From JALXCH01 sp964495805 (GTDB lineage: Bacteria > Calditrichota > Calditrichia > RBG-13-44-9): a stretch of 64,000 nt of DNA. Below the pieces are notes generated by a model. The model made no database searches and was not told the origin of the DNA. It was given only the letters and a program-made list of their open reading frames with translations. The DNA lies in NCBI GenBank assembly GCA_964495805.1, contig CAZBWV010000019.1, forward strand, positions 62,001 to 126,000, given 5' to 3'. This document shows, piece after piece, positions 26,311-35,600 of the stretch. Numbering within the stretch: position 1 is the stretch's first letter; each line of letters begins with the position of its first letter. Made by a program: the position numbers and the translations under genes.

Positions 26311-27750
26311 GTGATTCTGGTGGAAACCATTGCTTTCTTTTTTAATGTGTTGATTCTCATTTACTACCTGTATGTAAATGGGATGTACCTGTTTCTGAAT
26401 ATCCTGGCTTTTTTTCGAATTCGGATGCTGGTTAAGTTCAATCCGTTTATCCGTCAGGAACAGGCCTGGAAACCGCCATTCTCCAAGCCCATCACACTGG
26501 TGGTTCCCGCTTTTAACGAAGCCAAAAACATTGTCACCAGTCTGAAAGCGCTGCTGCAACTCTACTACCCCAATTACGAAGTGATTCTGGTAAACGATGG
26601 TTCCACCGACAAGACGCTGGAAATTCTGGTTAAAGAGTTCGAATTGATGATGTCTCCCCGGCTGCCTTCCGGGAGTTTACCGACCAAACCGGTGCACCGC
26701 ATCTACTATTCCCGGTTGTACGACAACCTGTTTGTTATCGATAAAGAAAATGGCGGAAAATCCGACGCCATTAACGTGGGCATTAATTTTGCCCGTTTTC
26801 CGCTGGTGTGCGTCATCGATGCGGATTCTATTCTGGAGCGGGACGCCTTCATCAAAATGGTGCGTCCGTTTATGGAATGGCCGGAGACGGTGGCGGTGGG
26901 TGGCATTGTGCGCATTGTGAACGGTTCGGTGATTAAAAACGGGGAAGTGGTGGAACCCCGACTCAGTTCCCGAGCGCTGGTGCGTTTTCAGGCGATTGAA
27001 TATCTGCGGGCGTTTTTGTTTGGCCGGGTGGGCTGGGACCAGCTCCGTTCCCTGCTTATAATCTCTGGTGCTTTCGGAGTGTACCGCCGGGATGCTCTGC
27101 TGCAGGTTGGTGGATACAACACCGAGACCATTGGAGAGGATATGGAGCTCACCATTCGGCTCCACAAATATTTTCGCCGGAATAAAAAGAAATACCGCAT
27201 CACCTTTGTGCCGGAACCGGTGTGCTGGACGGAAGTGCCCGAAGACCTGCGTTCCCTGAAAGCCCAGCGCAACCGCTGGCAACGCGGCTTGATGCAGTCC
27301 CTGCTGATGCATAAGGACATTTTTCTGAATCCTCGCTTCGGCATCCTGGGGCTGTTCTCTTACCCGTTCTATATCTTAGGCGAGATGATGAGTCCGGTGG
27401 TGGAATTTGGCGGTGTACTGTTTGTTATGCTCTCCTGGTTCCTGGGCATTGTGGACCTGCCTTTTGCGTTATTCTTTTTGTTTGCTGCGGTATTACTGGC
27501 GGCACTGTTCAGCGTCTCCTCCATTATGCTGGAGGAACTGGCTTATCATCGTTACGCAAAACTGAAAGACCTGCTCATTTTAACTGTTTATTCCTTCATC
27601 GAAAATGTTGGTTATCGGCAGATTCATAGTTACTTCCGGCTAACCGGGATGCTGGATTATCTGAAACGAAAGCGCGGGTGGGGGCGCCTGAAACGCAAGG
27701 GATTTCGGGATGATGAAGAACAAAACGATTCGACAAACGGTCAGGGGTAA
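26311..27750 (+). CDS. Processive family 2 glycosyltransferase, module A
   Basis: The 479-residue membrane protein resembles PgaC/IcaA/YaiP synthases. An N-terminal transmembrane segment is followed by the GT-A domain, with VNDGSTDKTLE near 93, DADS at about 170, GEDMEL at about 275 and QRNRW at 319-323 (the QxxRW processivity motif). At least three C-terminal membrane helices follow (about 345-430). It should polymerise a beta-linked polysaccharide from a UDP-sugar and move it across the inner membrane. The start is GTG at 26311 with TAGGAG seven bases upstream. The PgaC-like motifs favour an N-acetylglucosamine-type polymer, but cellulose-like or mixed products are not excluded. Confidence 0.88.
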   Translation: MILVETIAFFFNVLILIYYLYVNGMYLFLNILAFFRIRMLVKFNPFIRQEQAWKPPFSKPITLVVPAFNEAKNIVTSLKALLQLYYPNYEVILVNDGSTDKTLEILVKEFELMMSPRLPSGSLPTKPVHRIYYSRLYDNLFVIDKENGGKSDAINVGINFARFPLVCVIDADSILERDAFIKMVRPFMEWPETVAVGGIVRIVNGSVIKNGEVVEPRLSSRALVRFQAIEYLRAFLFGRVGWDQLRSLLIISGAFGVYRRDALLQVGGYNTETIGEDMELTIRLHKYFRRNKKKYRITFVPEPVCWTEVPEDLRSLKAQRNRWQRGLMQSLLMHKDIFLNPRFGILGLFSYPFYILGEMMSPVVEFGGVLFVMLSWFLGIVDLPFALFFLFAAVLLAALFSVSSIMLEELAYHRYAKLKDLLILTVYSFIENVGYRQIHSYFRLTGMLDYLKRKRGWGRLKRKGFRDDEEQNDSTNGQG

Positions 27751-27765
27751 CTCCGGGGGGATTGT

Positions 27766-28977
27766 ATGGCATCTTTAAAGTCGGAATTGAAATACGATCG
27801 GGACAGGCGACGGTTAGGGTGGCTGCTTCTTCTGTTGCTGTTGCTTTTTCCCTTGTGGATGTGGTTGGGCTGGCTGGTGCAACCGGAAACACCGTTGAGT
27901 GTGCTGGTGCTGGACAAAACCGTGCCGGATTCCACCCGTCAGGAACATCGGGCGCTGGCCTGGGTTCTGCTGCATGAGAAAATAGTGGGACCTACCGGCC
28001 ACCTGTTTGATCTGAATCGGGACTACTTTGGCTTCTTCCCCCTGCGGCACGAACAGTATTTGCTCAAAGGTCTCGAGCAATTCGATTCCACCGGCGTCGA
28101 TAGTTTGGCCCGGCTATATCAGGCCGCCTATTTTGCCGATACGTATGGGGTGTATTACAATGAGTGGTATTTGCATCGGAACCTGACTGAGCGTTCGCCG
28201 CTGATTTACGGCGGTACCCGCTGGCAGGATGTGCGTTTGCTGCGTCGGATGCGCGAACAAAAGAAGTTGATTGTGCTGGAGTTTAACTCGGTGGGTACGC
28301 CCACTCCGGCTCGTTACCGACAGCCCATTCAGGAGATGTTTCATTTCCAATGGTCTGGCTGGACGGGGCGCTATTTTGAGATGCTGGATACGCTAAAAAA
28401 CCCCGAACTACCTCGCTGGATTGTCCGCCTGTACCGCCAGCAGCACCACAACCGGTGGCCCTTTACCGGTGGGGGGATTGTCCTGGTACATACCAGCGAG
28501 ACTATCGAAATTTTAAGTGAGGAGCAGGACCTGAGCTATCCCTACCCACAGATTGTTTCCACTCCGGCAGGACGACATCGCTTTGGCCTGCCGGAAAAAA
28601 TCGATTTCGCCTACTGGTTCGATATCGTTTACCCGCAGGGAGAAAACCGTTCGTTTGCCGAATACCACCTGCTCACCACCGCCCGCGGCGATTCCCTGCT
28701 GAAAACACATGGTATTCCCCATCGATTTACCGCCCTGTTTGGTCACCAGGACGGTTATTGGTTTTATTACCTGGCCGGCGATTTCTCAGACAATCCCATT
28801 TCCCTGTCCACCTCCCATTTGCGCTGGATTGAATTTTTCCGGGGATTGATGTATACCCGCGAACCGCTGGACCGCACCCGATTCTTCTGGCAATTTTATC
28901 GCCCGCTGGTTACTACCATTTTGCGGGAATACCAGCAAATTTTGGTACATCCAGATATGAGCGGAGAAGAGAAATGA
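27766..28977 (+). CDS. Membrane-anchored protein of exopolysaccharide module A, unknown function
   Basis: I do not recognise this 403-residue protein. It has a basic N-terminus, one leucine-rich transmembrane helix (about 18-38) and a soluble remainder, probably periplasmic. The sequence LVLDKTVPDSTRQEHRALAWVL opens the soluble part. A later LIYGGTRWQDVRLLRRMREQKKLIVLEFN segment resembles the Rossmann-like 'amidotransferase-fold' part of the deacetylase lipoprotein at 57372. No catalytic triad could be located. It overlaps the next gene by four bases (ATGA). Confidence 0.55.
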   Translation: MASLKSELKYDRDRRRLGWLLLLLLLLFPLWMWLGWLVQPETPLSVLVLDKTVPDSTRQEHRALAWVLLHEKIVGPTGHLFDLNRDYFGFFPLRHEQYLLKGLEQFDSTGVDSLARLYQAAYFADTYGVYYNEWYLHRNLTERSPLIYGGTRWQDVRLLRRMREQKKLIVLEFNSVGTPTPARYRQPIQEMFHFQWSGWTGRYFEMLDTLKNPELPRWIVRLYRQQHHNRWPFTGGGIVLVHTSETIEILSEEQDLSYPYPQIVSTPAGRHRFGLPEKIDFAYWFDIVYPQGENRSFAEYHLLTTARGDSLLKTHGIPHRFTALFGHQDGYWFYYLAGDFSDNPISLSTSHLRWIEFFRGLMYTREPLDRTRFFWQFYRPLVTTILREYQQILVHPDMSGEEK

Positions 28978-30296
28978 CAGCATCCGAAGAACGATATTCA
29001 ATCGAAAGCGATATTCATCTTTCTGATGTGGGATCCGAAAAACGCAGGCTGGTGCCACTGGTGCTTCTGGTAGTTTCCTTTTTGATATTGCTCAGCAGCC
29101 AGGTCGGTGCGCAGACCGGCCTGAACGTGGATTCTCTCTTCAGCGAAGCGCGTCAGCTGGCCCGAGCAGGCGAACGAGCGAAAGCCCGCCAATTGTGCCA
29201 GAAAATTCTCCAATACAAACCTGGCTATCATGATGTGCGGGTGTATCTGGGACGCCTGTATGCCTGGGATAAACAGTACGATCAGGCCCGGCGAGAGCTC
29301 AATCGGGTGTTGGTGGATCGACCCACTCACCGCGAAGCACTCAATGCGCTGGTGGATGTGGAAATGTGGGCAAAGGAATACCGGGTCGCTCTGATCTATG
29401 TGGACCGAGCGTTAAAAACTTATCCGAATGATCAGGATTTTCTGTATAAAAAAGCATTGATTTTAGTGAAATTGGGGCGCAACAAGGAAGCTGCCCGGCA
29501 ACTTACCTGGTTGCTGCGGATTAATCCGGCTCATGAAAAAGCCCTGCGCCTGATGAAGAAGATTCGTTCCTCCGCACAATTGAATAAAATTGCTGCCAAG
29601 TACGCACACGACCGATTTTCCCGGGAAGGCTCTCATTACGGCCCCTGGCACATGGCCGCCATCGAGTATGCCCGCCGTACACCCATTGGCAGTGTATTCC
29701 TGCGGGGGAATTACGCCTACCGAACCTTCTCCACCTCATCGCTCCAGGGGTTTCAGGTGGAGAGCGATGCCTACCCCAAATTCTTTCCGGGGGTATATAG
29801 CTATTTGAATGTGGGATTTTCCGGGGATAAGGTCTTCCCACGGTTTCGGCTGGGTGCCGAACCGTTTGTGAGTCTGGGCAAAGGTTACGAAATGTCTCTG
29901 GGACTCCGCTATCTGAAATTCACCTCCCGGGAAGTGGTCATTTACACCGGTTCGTTGGGTAAGTATTACCGCAATTACTGGTTTAGCCTGCGACCTTACA
30001 TGAGCCAGAAGGACGCTGGTCTGTCCGTATCCGGACATCTGTTCATTCGTCGGTATTTTGGGAATGCGGACAGTTTTGTGAACCTGATTGTAGGGATGGG
30101 TTCCACCCCTGTGGAAGTGAGCACGATTGAAGAAATTGATCGGCTGGACAGCAAACGGTTCAGTTTTCTGTGGCAAAAATTGTGGGAAGGAAGTTATATT
30201 ACCCGCTTCGAAATCGGATTCGAACGGGAAGAATACCGGTTGAATCGATACGGAAATCGCTACTTTCTACGGATGGACATTCAGAAACGGTTCTAA
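28974..30296 (+). CDS. YaiO-type TPR/outer-membrane barrel, module A
   Basis: The 440-residue protein has about four TPR units (about residues 50-185: ARAGERAKARQLCQKILQY, YDVRVYLGRLYAW, ALIYVDRALKTYPND), then a beta-barrel to an aromatic C-terminus (IQKRF). The barrel matches the YaiO outline (WHMAAIEYARRTPIGSVFLRGNYAYR). This is a TPR-plus-porin arrangement, as in PgaA, for secretion of a polysaccharide across the outer membrane. The start overlaps the upstream stop (ATGA). This puts ~25 charged residues before the hydrophobic signal, so a GTG near 29028 is an alternative start. Confidence 0.75.
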   Translation: MTASEERYSIESDIHLSDVGSEKRRLVPLVLLVVSFLILLSSQVGAQTGLNVDSLFSEARQLARAGERAKARQLCQKILQYKPGYHDVRVYLGRLYAWDKQYDQARRELNRVLVDRPTHREALNALVDVEMWAKEYRVALIYVDRALKTYPNDQDFLYKKALILVKLGRNKEAARQLTWLLRINPAHEKALRLMKKIRSSAQLNKIAAKYAHDRFSREGSHYGPWHMAAIEYARRTPIGSVFLRGNYAYRTFSTSSLQGFQVESDAYPKFFPGVYSYLNVGFSGDKVFPRFRLGAEPFVSLGKGYEMSLGLRYLKFTSREVVIYTGSLGKYYRNYWFSLRPYMSQKDAGLSVSGHLFIRRYFGNADSFVNLIVGMGSTPVEVSTIEEIDRLDSKRFSFLWQKLWEGSYITRFEIGFEREEYRLNRYGNRYFLRMDIQKRF

Positions 30297-30316
30297 CAGG
30301 CAAGATCGGGGTTTTC

Positions 30317-32614
30317 ATGAACTGGAAGGGCAAATTTGAACAAACGTTTTTTCCGCTCACGGTAAAAAATATTGTGGTATTTGGGTTTCTGTGGTTGCTG
30401 GTAGGGTTTACCACCGGTACGGCTTTGCTGGTGGGTCCGGCGCGCTGGATCAGCAATGCCTTTCGCGGCGGTGCTCAGCCATCGGCTGTGGAGGACTGGC
30501 TGATTCGTCTGCTAATGCTGGTTCTGGTGGTGATTTCTTTTTTCATCTCACTATGGCTCACGAGAGGGGTGGTGCGTTCAGTCCGGGGGGAAGTGCGGTT
30601 CGGAATTCCCGCTCTGGCGGTGCTGTTTACCCTGGGTACGCTGTATTTCTGGTTTCATCCCGAGCAATTTCGGGGGTACGTCAGTGGCGTGTTTCGTTCG
30701 GTGGGGCAATTCACGTTCGGGCCATATCCCTCACTGGAAGATATGCAGAAGCTAAAACAGGAAGGCTACACGGCAATTATCAGTTTGTTGCATCCCGCTG
30801 TTGTTCCGTTTGAACCCAAACTGTGGGCAGAAGAGCAACAAAATGCACGGAAGGTGGGCATTCCTCTCATTCACCTGCCCATGCTCCCCTGGGTTAGCGA
30901 GAACAAATCGGCGCTGGACAGCATTCGAACATTGGCCACCCGGGGGCATGGCCGCTATTATGTGCACTGCTATCTGGGACGCGACCGGGTGGGGGTGGTG
31001 CGCGAGCTGGTGGAACGGGTGAATCCCATTGCCGGAGTGCGGGTGGTTTCGCCGGACTCCTCCCGGTGGGACCTGCATCGAGCCGATTCACTGGAGCGAG
31101 GGAAAATTGTGGAACTGGATTCCAGCCTTTTCCTTACACCGTATCCTACCGATGAGGAATATTTTGCTTATATTCTGACCGCCAGGGTGAAATATGTGGT
31201 ATCGTTGATGGATTCCACCCACAGTAAGGATCGTCCCTGGATTGAAAAAGAGCGGGAAACCCTACGGAAATATCTTATTCCGTTTCGGAATTTGCCCGTA
31301 CCGATCTGGCCGTTTCAGCCGGACAGTGTGTTAAAGATTGCTCACATCATTCGTTACCTGCCGCGTCCGGCGGTGGTACACGGGTTTCTCTCCCGCGGAC
31401 CCCGCTGGGAAGGCATGCTTCAGGCTTACCGAAGTAATTTGCCGCCTCTGCCGCCATCCCTGTTTCGGGATTCGCTTTCTGCCGGAAAGGCAGAGGTAAT
31501 TGCGCCAAATATCGCCGTTGGACCACGGCCAGTGCCACGGGAGTTTGGCGGATTGCTATACAACCGGGGAGTGCGTCGCTATCTGTTTCTGGGGCAACCG
31601 GATTCCACCGTGCTCCATGCCGATTCGGTCATTTCCCGGCGCAGGGGAATTCCCTGGCAGAGCTGGCGCGGAAGCAACCGGCAATTGTTTCGGCTTCTGG
31701 AAGCTAACCCGGGTCCCTGGTATTTGTACGGTCCCAATTTGAATCCCCTACTACCGGCACTGAAGGCGTATTTTGGTCCTCCGATTCCGGATAAAATTGT
31801 TTTTGATGTTTCCCGGTTGTCTCCGCCGCCGGAGGAGTGGCTGAGGAGGGGAACCGGAGAATCCGGTGCGGTTGCAGAAGAAGGTCTTGTGCAGCGCTTC
31901 ATCCGGCGCGCTATGCCGGACTTATTCCTGATTCTGATTTTAACTCCCATGCTGGTGCTGTATGCGGCTCTTTCCGCCGCCCTGGCCGGATGGCTGCGTA
32001 TGCAGAAAAACGTGCGGACACCTTACACACGAAAAATTTTCCATCTGTGTATTTTTACCATGGCCAGCATTTTGCAATTTACTCTGGGATTACCCTCGGT
32101 GATGCTATTTGGAAGTGTGGTGGCGCTGGCCGTGTTATATGCGGTTTATCGTGGAGATGGGTTTCCGTTTTATGAGGCCATGGCGCGACCTACGGACCAG
32201 CCGCACCGCACGTTATTTATCCTGATTCCGCTGGCCACCACGGCCATAGGGGGTGTGCTGGCCAACCTCTTTTTTCCGCACTTTTCGTACATTGGTTATC
32301 TGGTTGGTGGCTGGGGAGATGCGGTGGGAGAACCGGTAGGAGCACGCTGGGGGCGGCACACATATTCGGTACCTTCACTGGCCGGGGTGCGTGCTACCCG
32401 CAGCCTGGAAGGCTCCACCGCGGTTTTTCTGGTGGGTGCCCTGGTGGCACTGATAGGATTGCTGGCAGGTGGTTATCCTATGGCTCAGGCACTTAAAGTG
32501 GCACTTGCCGCAGCTCTGGCCTCCACCGCCGTGGAAGCCATCAGCAACCACGGATTGGATAACCTGACCATTCAGCTGGTTGCCGCCGGAGTGACCTCCT
32601 GGTTAATCGGATAG
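30317..32614 (+). CDS. Triplicated phosphatase-like / polyprenol kinase membrane fusion
   Basis: The 765-residue protein has three transmembrane segments at its N-terminus (about 14-42, 62-85, 96-115), then three tandem dual-specificity-phosphatase-like units. Unit 1 (about 130-235) carries the complete active site H217-C218-x5-R224 (HCYLGRDR). Unit 2 (about 270-372) aligns with it but has HGFLSRGPR, with Gly356 at the nucleophile position. Unit 3 (about 398-485) keeps only the fold outline. The C-terminal part (about 535-765) is a six- to seven-helix kinase of the phytol/dolichol type, with GWGDAVGEPVGARWGR and RATRSLEGSTAVF. The start is ATG at 30317; the frame extends back to 30170 but overlaps yaiO. 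Confidence 0.75.
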   Translation: MNWKGKFEQTFFPLTVKNIVVFGFLWLLVGFTTGTALLVGPARWISNAFRGGAQPSAVEDWLIRLLMLVLVVISFFISLWLTRGVVRSVRGEVRFGIPALAVLFTLGTLYFWFHPEQFRGYVSGVFRSVGQFTFGPYPSLEDMQKLKQEGYTAIISLLHPAVVPFEPKLWAEEQQNARKVGIPLIHLPMLPWVSENKSALDSIRTLATRGHGRYYVHCYLGRDRVGVVRELVERVNPIAGVRVVSPDSSRWDLHRADSLERGKIVELDSSLFLTPYPTDEEYFAYILTARVKYVVSLMDSTHSKDRPWIEKERETLRKYLIPFRNLPVPIWPFQPDSVLKIAHIIRYLPRPAVVHGFLSRGPRWEGMLQAYRSNLPPLPPSLFRDSLSAGKAEVIAPNIAVGPRPVPREFGGLLYNRGVRRYLFLGQPDSTVLHADSVISRRRGIPWQSWRGSNRQLFRLLEANPGPWYLYGPNLNPLLPALKAYFGPPIPDKIVFDVSRLSPPPEEWLRRGTGESGAVAEEGLVQRFIRRAMPDLFLILILTPMLVLYAALSAALAGWLRMQKNVRTPYTRKIFHLCIFTMASILQFTLGLPSVMLFGSVVALAVLYAVYRGDGFPFYEAMARPTDQPHRTLFILIPLATTAIGGVLANLFFPHFSYIGYLVGGWGDAVGEPVGARWGRHTYSVPSLAGVRATRSLEGSTAVFLVGALVALIGLLAGGYPMAQALKVALAAALASTAVEAISNHGLDNLTIQLVAAGVTSWLIG

Positions 32615-32626
32615 CGGAGCAGCTGT

Positions 32627-33100
32627 TTATTTTAAGGATTTGTTTTCGTCCCGACCCTCTTCGGGCATCTGATTTGCCAGCACAAAATTCACCCAGTTTT
32701 CGATGTTGCCCTTTTCTGTGGGGGTCAGCCGGGCTTCGGGGTGCAGCCACAAATAGCTTCGGGGTGGCATATGGTCGGAAAAAATTTCCTCGGGTATTTG
32801 TTCTAACTTCCGGCGCTGCTTACGAACGCTGTAGCGATTCCAGCGGGAGAAATTGAGCTCCTTTCGTCCCTCCTTAACATGCCCAACAATTATCCAGGAA
32901 AACGGAGCAATTCTGCTGTACCAGGGCCATCGTGTTTCGTGGGAGTGGCAGTCGTAGCACGCCCTCTTCAACACTTCCTGAACTTCTGCCGGAGCCGAAA
33001 AGCGACTTTCCACCGGCGGATTGGTTCGTTCCACCGGAACCATCTGGAGCAAAATCAACACTACGGCCACCAAACCGAGGATTTTCAGAACAACTTTCAT
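32627..33100 (-). CDS. Haem-binding domain lipid-bilayer-anchored protein
   Basis: The 157-residue protein has an N-terminal membrane anchor or signal (1-22) and a Haem_bd-type domain with CYDCH at 48-52. SHETRWPWYSRIAPFSW and the downstream HMPPRSYLWLHPEARLT are typical of this family. A CxxCH pair suggests covalent c-type haem attached outside the cytoplasm. The redox partner is not visible. It is convergent with the phosphatase-kinase gene, whose stop lies 12 bases away, and divergent from the DUF4870 gene. Confidence 0.8.
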   Translation of the reverse strand: MKVVLKILGLVAVVLILLQMVPVERTNPPVESRFSAPAEVQEVLKRACYDCHSHETRWPWYSRIAPFSWIIVGHVKEGRKELNFSRWNRYSVRKQRRKLEQIPEEIFSDHMPPRSYLWLHPEARLTPTEKGNIENWVNFVLANQMPEEGRDENKSLK

Positions 33101-33231
33101 ACGTTACTCCTATTTCAAATGATGGTCACCTCAATTCAAAATCTTCCGTACAAATTCCATCGGATAACAAAATTCATTGCTTTTTAAGGAAAATTTGTTA
33201 AATATAAACTCAAAACAGCAAGGACTTTGCC

Positions 33232-33597
33232 ATGGACACTCAATTTACGGAATATTCCCTTCGACCGGAAGAAAAAACCTGGGGAATGCTGGCTCATATC
33301 GCCGCATTGGTAGGATATATTATTCCCCTGGGTAACATCATCGGACCACTGCTTGTCTGGATGCTTAAAAAGGAAGAGTCCGCTTTTGTGGATTTCCACG
33401 GTAAGGAATCGATCAACTTTCAGATTACCATGACCATTTATGTGGTGGCGGCACTGATTCTGATGCTTTTAGTGGTGGGAGTGGTTTTAATTGTTGCCGT
33501 CTTTCTGTTCGATCTGGTCATGATCGTCGTCGCAGCCATTAAAGCTGCCAACGGCGAGAAATTTCGCTATCCCCTGAGTATTCGCTTTATTCATTAA
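33232..33597 (+). CDS. DUF4870 small membrane protein
   Basis: The 121-residue protein matches the DUF4870/Tic20-like family: EEKTWGMLAHIAALVGYIIP, a loop with KKEESAFVDFHGKESINFQ, then two further hydrophobic segments (about 64-86, 88-104) and a RYPLSIRF end. Such proteins are common and uncharacterised. The ATG follows AAGGACTTTGCC. An A/T-rich upstream region with TATAAA near 33200 may be its promoter. Confidence 0.8.
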   Translation: MDTQFTEYSLRPEEKTWGMLAHIAALVGYIIPLGNIIGPLLVWMLKKEESAFVDFHGKESINFQITMTIYVVAALILMLLVVGVVLIVAVFLFDLVMIVVAAIKAANGEKFRYPLSIRFIH

Positions 33598-33669
33598 ACA
33601 CAATGATTCCCGAAATGACCGGTTCCCACATTACGGAATAGGTAGCACAATAATGAAATAGGTGTGATT

Positions 33670-35583
33670 ATGAAACGTTCCATGCCTCTCATTTTATTTG
33701 TATTCTGGTTGATTTTGCTTTCCCGGGTGTTTTCTCAGTTTTCCCCTTCTCTGTATCTTCCCCGGGAGGTTCAACGGGCAGTGGAGAAACGAACCCGCAC
33801 CCTTCGGGGAGTTCCTGGTGATGCTTACTGGCAGAACCGCGCCAATTACCGGATTCAGGTGACGCTGCACCCGGACAGCGGTTTAATTGAAGGTTCCGGG
33901 CAAGTTGTGTATTACAACAACAGTCCCGATTCCCTGCACAAATTGGTCTTTCGGCTTTATCCCAATATTTACGCCCGGGGCAATCCTCGCCAGTTTCCCA
34001 TTCCACCAACGGATTTAACCGAAGGAATGGACATTCTTTCGATTCGTTTCATGACAGATCGTACGGTCACAGAAGTGCCGGAAAAGTCGATTCACCGAAC
34101 ACCTACCAATCTGGTAATAAAATTGGAACAATTGCTCACGCCGGGAGACAGTATTAAAATGGAATTCCGCTGGAAGTTTGTTTTACCCTATGCCCGCCCC
34201 ATCCGGATGGGACGATACAGCGATACGGAGTTTTTTGTGGCGTACTGGTATCCGCAGGTGGCTGTGTACGATGATGTGAACGGCTGGGATATGCGGGAGT
34301 ACACCGGGGTTGTGGAGTTTTACAACGATTTCAACAATTACGACGTTCGGATTACCGTACCGGGCGATTATGTGGTGTGGGCAACCGGAGAACTGGAAAA
34401 TGCCGGGGCAGTTCTGCGTCCTTCGGTTGTTCAAAGGTATCGGCAGGCTATGGAGTCCGACACGGTCGTGCATATCATCTCACCGGCAGATTACCGTAAA
34501 GGCAGACCCACGCTTGAGGGGGAGAAACACACCTGGCATTTTGTGGCACGCCATGTCACCGATTTCTCCTTTGCTACAAGTAATCGTTACAACTGGGACG
34601 GGGTGAGCCTGGTGGTGGACCGTGTAACAGGCAGGCGGGTTCTGACCGATGTGGCTTATCCCGACTCCGCTGCGTTTTATCAGGAAGCCGCCATGTTCGC
34701 CCGGGCTACGGTGGAATATCTTTCGTTCGAATTACCCGGTGTTCCCTTTCCCTATCCGCACATTACCACTTTTTGTAACGGAACCGCACGCGGCGGGATG
34801 GAAACTCCCATGATGACCAACGATGGAATTCCCCGCAATCGGCATGGCACTATCGGACTGGTGTTCCATGAAATTGCCCACACCTATTTCCCGTTTTATA
34901 TGGGAATCAACGAACGGAAATATGCCTGGATGGACGAAGGATGGGCAAGCTTTTTCCCGCGAGAGGTGGTGGAACGGTTGGAACCGGATTACGACTATTG
35001 GGCAGGAAAAGTAAAGAGGTATATCTACGGAGCAGGATACGAATGGGACGTACCCCTGAGAATTCCCTCTTACCTGTTGAATCCCCCGGCTTATCGGATG
35101 GCTTCTTACAATCGTTCTGCTGTCGCTTATGCTTTATTGCTGGAATATCTCGGGCGCGAGAGGTTCCGGGCGGCATTGCAGGAGTACATTCGGCGCTGGC
35201 ATGGTAAGCATCCCCTGCCTATCGACTTCTTCGCGACTTTTAATGAAGTAGCGCGGGAGGATTTAAGCTGGTTCTGGAAACCATGGTTTTTTGAACTGGG
35301 ATACCCGGACCTGGCAGTTACCGATGTGCAACTGGCGGGGGACAGTTGTCGGATTTTCGTTCGGCGTCAGGGAATGCTTCCCATTCCAGTGGAACTGACC
35401 CTGGTGTTTCAGGACAGTACCACCCGCAGCATCCGTCGCCCCATTTCGGTGTGGAAGACGGGAAATCGGGAATGGATAATTCGGGAGAAGATTTCTGGAA
35501 AATTGTGCGAAGTCCGTCTGGGGGGAAAATATATTCCGGATGTGAACGCAAAAAATGACCGCTTCCGGATAAGGAAAGAATAA
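33670..35583 (+). CDS. M1-family metallopeptidase, secreted
   Basis: This 637-residue secreted protein has a signal peptide (about 1-22) and a zinc-peptidase domain with H400-E401-x2-H404 and, 18 residues further, E423 (HEIAHTYFPFYMGINERKYAWMDEG). This is the exact HExxH-x18-E of M1 aminopeptidases. The usual GAMEN is GGMETP, so the substrate N-terminus site may differ from classical aminopeptidase N. The start ATG at 33670 has AGGTG five to six bases upstream. The GTG at 33664 is less likely. It is convergent with the giant sensor kinase (17 bases apart), with no shared terminator seen. Confidence 0.9.
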   Translation: MKRSMPLILFVFWLILLSRVFSQFSPSLYLPREVQRAVEKRTRTLRGVPGDAYWQNRANYRIQVTLHPDSGLIEGSGQVVYYNNSPDSLHKLVFRLYPNIYARGNPRQFPIPPTDLTEGMDILSIRFMTDRTVTEVPEKSIHRTPTNLVIKLEQLLTPGDSIKMEFRWKFVLPYARPIRMGRYSDTEFFVAYWYPQVAVYDDVNGWDMREYTGVVEFYNDFNNYDVRITVPGDYVVWATGELENAGAVLRPSVVQRYRQAMESDTVVHIISPADYRKGRPTLEGEKHTWHFVARHVTDFSFATSNRYNWDGVSLVVDRVTGRRVLTDVAYPDSAAFYQEAAMFARATVEYLSFELPGVPFPYPHITTFCNGTARGGMETPMMTNDGIPRNRHGTIGLVFHEIAHTYFPFYMGINERKYAWMDEGWASFFPREVVERLEPDYDYWAGKVKRYIYGAGYEWDVPLRIPSYLLNPPAYRMASYNRSAVAYALLLEYLGRERFRAALQEYIRRWHGKHPLPIDFFATFNEVAREDLSWFWKPWFFELGYPDLAVTDVQLAGDSCRIFVRRQGMLPIPVELTLVFQDSTTRSIRRPISVWKTGNREWIIREKISGKLCEVRLGGKYIPDVNAKNDRFRIRKE

Positions 35584-35600
35584 TGACGAACGGTGAAAGT

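Noticed and set aside
26677..27312. A 211-codon minus-strand frame
   Set aside because: Antisense to the GT2 catalytic domain.
30170..30316. N-terminal extension of the phosphatase-kinase gene
   Set aside because: It overlaps the end of the YaiO gene in another frame. The ATG at 30317 starts directly before the first membrane helix.
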